This document shows, one piece after another, positions 58,638 to 64,000 of a DNA stretch of 64,000 nt. The position numbers and the translations under genes are program-made. Each line of letters begins with the position of its first letter. The first letter of the stretch is position 1. The notes under the pieces are model-generated. The model did not search any database. It worked only from the letters and a program-made list of their open reading frames with translations, and was not told the origin of the DNA. Source of the stretch: Ostreococcus lucimarinus CCE9901 (taxonomy: Eukaryota; Chlorophyta; Mamiellophyceae; Mamiellales; Bathycoccaceae); the NCBI RefSeq assembly GCF_000092065.1, contig NC_009359.1:783697-847696 (forward strand), written 5' to 3'.

Positions 58638-58729
58638 GGCTCGCGTAGGGCTCGCGTAGGCACTAGATACATCGTCGGATTGGCAAAGAATTTGTCGCTC
58701 GCGTAGGGCTCGCGTAGGGCTCGCGTAGG
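58601..58729. repeat. 69-bp-period tandem duplication at the homoserine dehydrogenase 3' end
   Basis: A 60-bp block starting CATCGTCGGATTGGCAAAGA occurs at 58601-58660 and again, perfectly, at 58670-58729, separated by 9 bp (CACTAGATA). Copy 1 holds the last codons and stop of the gene; copy 2 lies in the 3' UTR. Each block itself contains three GCTCGCGTAG[G] units of ~11 bp. Confidence 0.95.
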
Positions 58730-58805
58730 AGATATAACTATGCATCACAAACACGAATATTTGCGCTAGCGGTCTCTCGATCGATTGTTTTCCATTCGTT
58801 GATAT

Positions 58806-59861
58806 TCAGTCGGCGACGCGCTTTTCGAATTCTCGCTCGAGGATACGAGTTAAGAATCCTTGGCTCAGCATATCCCTCACCGCCACCCCACACTCGCTCG
58901 ACGCTTTAAAAACATCCATGACCGCCGGCGGCGAGATGGGAAGGAACAGCTCGGCGAGCGCGCGCACTGAATTTGCCACGCGGGATATATTTTCGCGTTG
59001 AACCGGAGACACTTCATCGCCGTGAAGCTCGCGCAGCTCGTCCACGACATCACTCGGCTCGCGGCGAATCTCCGACTCGCGCGGTGCGGTGGCGCCGCTC
59101 GGCGCACCAACCCAAATGAAACCGTTGCACCCGAGTAAGATTTCCACGTCGTTCGCTTCAGCGGCGACGCCGTCGTGAAACTCGTCCATCTTAAGCCTGT
59201 GAAAATGCTGAGGCAATCGGCGCACTAAATTCGCAGTCACTCGCACGAGCTGACCATTCTTCAAGCAACCGTACTTCAAGCTTCGCGTGTGCAGCGCGGC
59301 GGCGCCATCGGCGTACACGCTCTGCACTTCGGCGCTCACGACGTCGTCTTCGGCGTACAGCATGCGCATGTTCAACTCATCCACATCGTTCCGTCGTCTC
59401 TGCACGTTCCCGGGCAAATGCACCGCACTGAGCTGCAATACCCCATTCTGTCGCGCGTTCACGTCTAAAATCCAACGCTTACCAGATATCTCTTTCACGC
59501 GCCCAAGCACGACGTCACCCGTTTCTGGCGCATAGCGCGCTTTCAACGCTCGCACTGAGACGAGTTTATTCACGCGTTCAACCACGCCCGCGGTCGTGGC
59601 CACTAACCCACGATCATCGTCGCCGTCACCGTCGGTTCCATTGTCCTCTGCGATCGGTCGCGTGCCGTGTCCTCGCAAGAAACCTTCAGACGAATCGATC
59701 CCTGGGATGCGTTCGCCCGGGCTCACGAACGCGCGCGCGGACGAGCTCGCCGTCGCGCATTGCTCCAGCGCGCGCTTCGCGCGCTTGAACGCGCGCGTCG
59801 TCGACGCGTCGGCGTCTCGAAAACTCACCACCATGCGTCCACGGACGCGCGCGACCGACAC
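58806..59861 (-). CDS. RRP4: Exosome subunit RRP4 (EXOSC2-like)
   Basis: 351 residues. An N-terminal domain with VSPGERIP (the family's P-G-D/E beta strand) leads to an S1 domain (GDVVLGRVKEISGKRWILDVNA, residues ~115-136) and a KH domain with LLGCNGFIWVG, the GxNG signature of RRP4. RRP4 is one of the three RNA-binding cap proteins of the nine-subunit exosome core, which guides RNA to the RRP44 and RRP6 nucleases. Met10 at 59834 is an alternative start. The ATG is 64 bp from the divergent RRM gene. Confidence 0.9.
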   Translation of the reverse strand: MSVARVRGRMVVSFRDADASTTRAFKRAKRALEQCATASSSARAFVSPGERIPGIDSSEGFLRGHGTRPIAEDNGTDGDGDDDRGLVATTAGVVERVNKLVSVRALKARYAPETGDVVLGRVKEISGKRWILDVNARQNGVLQLSAVHLPGNVQRRRNDVDELNMRMLYAEDDVVSAEVQSVYADGAAALHTRSLKYGCLKNGQLVRVTANLVRRLPQHFHRLKMDEFHDGVAAEANDVEILLGCNGFIWVGAPSGATAPRESEIRREPSDVVDELRELHGDEVSPVQRENISRVANSVRALAELFLPISPPAVMDVFKASSECGVAVRDMLSQGFLTRILEREFEKRVAD

Positions 59862-59924
59862 TGAAAGCTGTCGAGCGCGGCATTCCGTCCCGGCGGCGGC
59901 AGTGCGAGTCGCGTCTTCGCGTCT

Positions 59925-61226
59925 ATGACGCGCGCGAGCGCGGTGAACAAACCGGATTCGGACGACGAAAGCGATGACGATCGCGAAGACGGAGACGCGC
60001 CCGCGCCCGCGCGCGCGCCCGCGCCGCGCGACGTCGTCGAGGGCAAGGCTGCGCGAGCGGCTCGTAAGCGGGCGGCGAAGCGCGCGAGAGACGCGGCGTC
60101 GCGGGCGCTCGCGAATGCAGACGATGAGGACGTCGACGATGTGAACGTGAATGACGCAGACGCGTCGCGCGTGCGCGCGTGCAAGCTTTGCGCAAGGTCG
60201 TTACCCCTTCGAGCGTTTCCGCCTCGACAGCTTCGCAAGGCGAGGAGCGCGTGCGCCGAGTGCTGCGCGACGCAAGCAGAGAAGGATGCTCCCGCTCCGG
60301 AACGGAAGCGAAAGATGACGAAACGCGAGAAACTAGCCGAAGCGATTGAGGCGAGAAAAAAGAAGAGGAGCGAGAAGGTGGCAGAAGAGCCCACGGCTGA
60401 GGCGAAGAACGAAGAGCGAAGAGCGAAGAAAGTCGCTGCGGCAAAAGCTGACGACGAGAGCGAGAGCGAGAGCGAGAGCGAGTCTGCTTCTTCGAGCGGT
60501 GAAAGCTCATCTTCGTCGAGTTCATCATCATCTTCTAGCTTAGACGAAGAGGCGCCGAAGAAGCCAAACGACGACCGAGCCTTGACGGCCGAAGAACGCG
60601 AGCTGCGAGCCCGACAAGTCTTCGTAGGCGGTATTCCCTTCAACAAGACAGAAGAAGACATCGAAGAGGCATTCATGGATGATACGCTCACCGTCGAAAG
60701 CGTCGATTGCATGACTTTTCCGGATACCGGGCGTTTCCGCGGTATCGCAATAGTCACCTTCGCCTCGGCGAACATCGCGAACGAGGCTTTGCGATGGCAC
60801 GACACCGAATGGGACGGAATGGTACTCGTCGTGAAACCGTACGAGCCAAAAACACCTGAAGCGCCCAAACCTAAGCTTAATGTGGGTAAAGTTGAAGGTC
60901 AACACATCGCCTTTGTGGCAAACTTGGATTACAGCGTCACGGAGGACATTCTTAGAGAAACGTTTTCTCCAAGCGACGGCGCTATTACGGATGTTCGCAT
61001 GGGTGTGGACAAGGAAACCGGCGATTTCCGTGGCTACGCGCACATTGAATTCGCTAGTGATGGCGATTTAGAGCGTGCGTTGCTAAGAGACGGAGAAGAA
61101 CTCGTCGGTGGACGGGCAATGAAAGTGACGTACGCGACGGCGCGGAAGCAAACCACGACAAAACCGGAACGGAAATACGACAAAGGTAGACCGAGGTTCA
61201 AGGGAGCGGCGCGGCGGAAAAAGTGA
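59925..61226 (+). CDS. Two-RRM protein with Stc1-like zinc motif and Ser/Glu tract
   Basis: 433 residues. A basic/acidic N-terminus is followed by a small Cys motif, CKLCARSLPLRAFPPRQLRK then CAECC (residues ~86-114), a CxxC-x(n)-CxxC pattern like the Stc1 zinc domain. Next are a Lys-rich coiled segment, a SESESESES and Ser11 tract (residues ~179-206), and two RRM domains: RRM1 QVFVGGIPFNKTEEDIEEAF ... FRGIAIVTF (residues ~228-305) and RRM2 IAFVANLDYSVTEDILRETF ... FRGYAHIEFA (~325-400). The tail KYDKGRPRFKGAARRKK is basic. RRM1 and RRM2 resemble nucleolin and NSR1, pointing to rRNA processing. Confidence 0.85.
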   Translation: MTRASAVNKPDSDDESDDDREDGDAPAPARAPAPRDVVEGKAARAARKRAAKRARDAASRALANADDEDVDDVNVNDADASRVRACKLCARSLPLRAFPPRQLRKARSACAECCATQAEKDAPAPERKRKMTKREKLAEAIEARKKKRSEKVAEEPTAEAKNEERRAKKVAAAKADDESESESESESASSSGESSSSSSSSSSSSLDEEAPKKPNDDRALTAEERELRARQVFVGGIPFNKTEEDIEEAFMDDTLTVESVDCMTFPDTGRFRGIAIVTFASANIANEALRWHDTEWDGMVLVVKPYEPKTPEAPKPKLNVGKVEGQHIAFVANLDYSVTEDILRETFSPSDGAITDVRMGVDKETGDFRGYAHIEFASDGDLERALLRDGEELVGGRAMKVTYATARKQTTTKPERKYDKGRPRFKGAARRKK

Positions 61227-61314
61227 CTAGGATTTTCTGAGCTGATCGCGAACTAGTCGCGGACTAATCGACTAGGTAGTAACTAAGTAGCAAGTACTGT
61301 AGCTTTTGCGAATA

Positions 61315-61552
61315 CTAGAATACTATGGAGAGTTTCGGATGCTTGAGCGCGGCTTTCTGCGCGGCGGCGACGATGGCTGGATCCGACCACGTGCCAATCC
61401 TCTTGATGAGCTTTTTCGTGTAGCACGAGCGATAAATCGCCCACTGGATGATGCACAGCGCTACGCCGACGGCGATGGCGACGCCGGCGACCACGTCTTT
61501 CTGCAGAGGGCAGCAGTCGTAATATTTATCGGGAATATTAGTGCAGCACCAT
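61315..61552 (-). CDS. Small single-pass membrane protein, spliced start (tentative)
   Basis: The frame 61500-61315 encodes KDVVAGVAIAVGVALCIIQW and then a basic then amphipathic tail ending KHPKLSIVF. One clear membrane helix is followed by RSCYTKKLIKR. No ATG opens this frame before an upstream stop at 61555-61557. A 49-nt intron (61549-61501; donor ATG|GTGCTG, branch CACTAAT, acceptor CTCTGCAG) would join it to ATG 61552-61550 in phase 0, giving a 62-residue protein whose first exon codes only the initiator Met. This intron resembles the 51-nt PDI intron. Alternatively exon 1 extends upstream through an Arg-rich frame, or this is a gene fragment. No family recognised. Confidence 0.4.
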
Positions 61553-61624
61553 TTTCAAGCTTTTTTTCTGTCGTGCGTTTTTCCCGGTCGTTCTTTCGGC
61601 ACTGCGCGTCGCTCGTTGCCGTCC

Positions 61625-63373
61625 ATGGTGACGAAGGCCGGGCCGCCCGACCCGTGCGACCAATCGTCGTCGTCCGCGTCGTCGTCGGCGTCGTCGTCCT
61701 GCTTTGAAATTCTCGGCCTCGACGGCGCGGCGGCGGACGTCACGCGCGAGGATGTCCGACGGGCGTTTCGAAAACGCCTCGTGCGTGCACATCCCGATCG
61801 CAACAGCGGGTGCTCGCGCGCGTACGACGCGTTGTGCGCGGCGCGAGACGCGGCGTACGACATGGTCGATCGTAAGGACTTGTTAGCGTGCGCGGCGAGG
61901 TACGATTGGCGGGCATCGATGCGGAAAGACGAACGGGCGAACAAACGCGCGGCGGGCGTGGCGAAGCGCGAGGAGCTGAAGACGACGCCGACGAGTCCGC
62001 GTCGACGTTCGGCGGTGAATACATCTTCGTCTTCGATAAACAAGACGAAATTCGGCCCGCACGAATCGCGCGTGACGGTGATGACGGCGCGAGACGATGG
62101 TGTGGTGGCGACGGGCGAGGCGAGCGGACGCGTCAGCGTCTGGCGAGCCGACGGCGCGCGCGTCGACTCGTGCGACGCGCCGTCGACGACGGACAAAACG
62201 AACGATGCGGTATCTATATTGCAATTTAATCGTCATCATGGACTGGTGGCGACGTACGTGACGAGTAAGCCGAGGTTTTGGACCGTCGGCTGCGACACGA
62301 TGTCCGCCGCCGCCGCGACGGAGGTGGACGCACACTCGCGAAGAATAACCGCCGCGAAGTGGTTTGAAGGCGTCGAAGGCGCCGAGATTTGTGACGTCTT
62401 GGTCACCGCAGCTTTAGATGGCACGGTATTCGTGCAAACGTTTTTCGACGGCGCGCTCGGTCCCTCGGCGCTCGCGTCACGCGATGGATTTCGCGCCGTC
62501 AAAGCCGTGGACGCGCTCGCGACGAGCGCCGACGGCGGCGCGTTCGTTGTCACGGACGTCGTCGGAAATTTCAAACTCTGGCGCGTTCGTCTAGAAAATT
62601 CGAAAACATCGCTTACTGTGGAGCCAATCACGAACATCGTGACTTGGAATGGGTTCGGCGGCGTGTGCTTTGCTCGCTTGGCGCGCTCGCCGATGGCGCC
62701 CGACTCGCTTCGATTACTTACAACGTTCACCGATGCAAGCGCTAGACAGTCGCGCGTGTTGGAGTGGTCGGTACCGCATCTCGAAAACGGTGCGGTCGCA
62801 GACGTGCGTGGGTACGTCGGCGCAATACCGAGCGCGAATGGAGTCATACGAGGCGTGGCGAGCGATTTTCTCACCATCGCTCGCTCGAAGGAAGACGACG
62901 ACGACGACGACGACGCCGACGACGACGACGACGAGATGTACCTCCTCGCCGCCAACGACTTGATTTTTGCCGTCGATGCGCGCGCTCGGTGCGTACTATA
63001 TACCATGGACTCCGCGCACTGTCGCGCGCTTCATCCATCGACGACAATTCCCGGCGCCTTTGTCTCGTGCCGCGTCGCCGCCGCTCGCGACGGGGTCGGT
63101 TTCGACGTCTGCGCGCTCGACGATGGTCGAATTATCGCAAAGCTCGATTTCACCGCGGACAAGTTCTTCGATGATGTTGATGACGTCACCGATGGTCGAA
63201 TTATCGCAAAGCTCGATTTCACCGCGGACAAGTTCTTCGATGATGTTGATGACGTCACCGACGCCACCGACGTCAACGCCCAGCGCGCGGCGTCTTCAAT
63301 CCTCGTCGCCTCTTCCTCGTCTCAAGTCCTGCTCCTCGCGCGACGCAGCACCGTCGTCGCGGTGCGTCTGTGA
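61625..63373 (+). CDS. J-domain protein with WD40-type repeats
   Basis: 582 residues from Met at 61625 (MVTKAGPPDPCDQSS). A J domain spans residues ~24-90, with the essential HPD loop in RLVRAHPDRNSG. From residue ~145 repeats such as VTVMTARDDGVVATGEASGR and VLVTAALDGTVFVQTFFD, with paired Trp (VSVWRADG, FKLWRVR), suggest a WD40 beta-propeller. A (Asp)n loop (DDDDDDDADDDDDE) sits near residue 428. Residues 500-522 are repeated exactly at 523-545, from a 69-bp in-frame duplication. The J domain should stimulate an Hsp70; the propeller may bring the client. This is the last gene before the telomere. Confidence 0.75.
   Translation: MVTKAGPPDPCDQSSSSASSSASSSCFEILGLDGAAADVTREDVRRAFRKRLVRAHPDRNSGCSRAYDALCAARDAAYDMVDRKDLLACAARYDWRASMRKDERANKRAAGVAKREELKTTPTSPRRRSAVNTSSSSINKTKFGPHESRVTVMTARDDGVVATGEASGRVSVWRADGARVDSCDAPSTTDKTNDAVSILQFNRHHGLVATYVTSKPRFWTVGCDTMSAAAATEVDAHSRRITAAKWFEGVEGAEICDVLVTAALDGTVFVQTFFDGALGPSALASRDGFRAVKAVDALATSADGGAFVVTDVVGNFKLWRVRLENSKTSLTVEPITNIVTWNGFGGVCFARLARSPMAPDSLRLLTTFTDASARQSRVLEWSVPHLENGAVADVRGYVGAIPSANGVIRGVASDFLTIARSKEDDDDDDDADDDDDEMYLLAANDLIFAVDARARCVLYTMDSAHCRALHPSTTIPGAFVSCRVAAARDGVGFDVCALDDGRIIAKLDFTADKFFDDVDDVTDGRIIAKLDFTADKFFDDVDDVTDATDVNAQRAASSILVASSSSQVLLLARRSTVVAVRL
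63122..63259 (+). repeat. Perfect 69-bp tandem duplication inside the J-domain/WD40 gene
   Basis: 63122-63190 and 63191-63259 are identical and adjacent, each starting GATGGTCGAATTATCGCAAA. The unit is 23 codons (DGRIIAKLDFTADKFFDDVD...), so the frame is kept and the propeller gains one extra strand-like block. Confidence 0.97.
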
Positions 63374-63846
63374 ACGAATGGTGAAAGCGTCGAAACCTAG
63401 AAACCTAGAAAGAGGTGAAACTGAATTTGAAAGATATAGAATGCAAAGCGATTCACCCACGTCGCCGTCGTCGTCCCGCGTCGTCTCCCAGCGCGCGTCG
63501 CCGCACTCGCCTCCCTGAAACTAGGGCTAGAAACTAGGGTTAGCAGTTTCTCTGGAACATGACGCTTTTGCCGCCCTGGAAGTTGCGCGAGTAAAGGGGT
63601 CACCAAAACCACTACACTGGCGGTCGACGACGTTGGAATTTTGCGTACACGCAGGAAACACGCATTTGCATCTGTGTACGCGCGCGTTTCGCGAACCTCT
63701 GGGTGCCGGCGGCGACCCGGACCTTCACGTCGTCGCGGGCGTAGGCCGCGGTTTGGGTTTTTTTGGAAATGTGTGATGGTGGTTTTGGGTTGAGACTACG
63801 TTAGTGAGGGCGGGGTAAACTAGGGTTTGGAGGACTAGGGTTCGGG
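63374..63846. other. Subtelomeric spacer with degenerate telomere motifs
   Basis: 473 bp between the last stop codon and the telomere array. No coding frame is credible. Isolated telomere-like words occur: AACTAGGGC and AACTAGGGTT at 63520-63541, and AACTAGGGTTTGG, ACTAGGG and TTCGGG at 63819-63846, the latter running into the array. No subtelomeric repeat family is evident. Confidence 0.7.
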
Positions 63847-64000
63847 TTTAGGGTTTAGGGTTTAGGGTTTAGGGTTTAGGGTTTAGGGTTTAGGGTTTAG
63901 GGTTTAGGGTTTAGGGTTTAGGGTTTAGGGTTTAGGGTTTAGGGTTTAGGGTTTAGGGTTTAGGGTTTAGGGTTTAGGGTTTAGGGTTTAGGGTTTAGGG
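63847..64000 (+). repeat. Telomere, (TTTAGGG)22
   Basis: Twenty-two perfect copies of the Arabidopsis-type heptamer run to the end of the window. The G-rich strand runs 5'-3' toward the end, so this is the right chromosome terminus. The window probably ends where the assembly ends; the true array may be longer. Confidence 0.98.

Noticed and set aside
61315-61554. Tetraspanin C-terminal fragment (reading through the intron gives CC...CC before the helix)
   Set aside because: The cysteines fall inside the proposed 49-nt intron, and no other tetraspanin helix or exon is found nearby.

Overview
The window is the right-hand end of a nuclear chromosome from a small green alga, most likely a picoplanktonic prasinophyte of the order Mamiellales (Ostreococcus-like). 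The evidence is 22 perfect copies of the plant-type telomere repeat TTTAGGG in the outward orientation at 63847-64000, very dense gene packing (about 39 genes in 63 kb), few and short introns, high GC with CpG-rich 5' ends, and many nuclear genes for plastid proteins (ClpB, Mg-chelatase subunit D, RelA/SpoT homolog, rubredoxin-like, ABC1 kinase). The species is inferred, not proven.

Layout. 1-7425 holds most of a Piezo mechanosensitive channel gene on the minus strand; its last ~100 codons lie outside the window. From 7.5 to 31 kb follow FAM185A-like, TMEM120/TACAN-like, an ER-retained glycosyltransferase, ClpB, Mediator MED15, a thioredoxin-like protein, inositol monophosphatase, an ERV-type protein disulfide isomerase, ACOT9-like thioesterase, a nucleotide-sugar transporter, a HERPUD-like ER protein, a PAPS-type transporter, a plastid phosphate-type MFS transporter, a rubredoxin-domain protein and mitochondrial EF-Tu. 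From 31 to 51.6 kb come NSE3/MAGE, a TLC-domain protein, a PH/coiled-coil protein, a methyltransferase, a rhodanese, a MATE transporter, enkurin, NUP88, a SMIM20-like peptide, an unknown membrane protein, ribosomal protein eL13, an ABC1 kinase, RSH, an L1-domain protein and a ubiquitin E2. From 51.9 kb to the telomere come CHLD, the HRQ1 helicase, homoserine dehydrogenase, RRP4, a two-RRM protein, a tiny membrane protein and a J-domain/WD40 protein that ends only ~470 bp from the telomere.

Genes alternate strands with spacers mostly of 30-500 bp, and many pairs are divergent with a shared promoter. There is no operon logic, but several genes serve shared processes: ER protein folding and quality control (PDI, HERPUD, the RDEL glycosyltransferase), plastid function (ClpB, CHLD, RSH, ABC1K, rhodanese, MATE, transporters), and RNA or ribosome biology (eL13, RSL1D1-like, RRP4, RRM protein).

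Nine introns were worked out by eye in seven genes, six of them checked by domain continuity across the junction. They fall into two groups: 107-238 nt introns that mostly have GTGCGT/GTACGT donors and an ACTGAC/T branch motif, and ~50 nt AT-richer introns with a CTAAC/CTAAT branch. The most interesting observations are the FN3 domain inside Piezo, a perfect 17-bp inverted repeat carrying telomere-like heptamers inside an eL13 intron, three short tandem duplications in the last 13 kb that touch or lie inside gene 3' ends, and an enkurin gene in what looks like a lineage without flagella.
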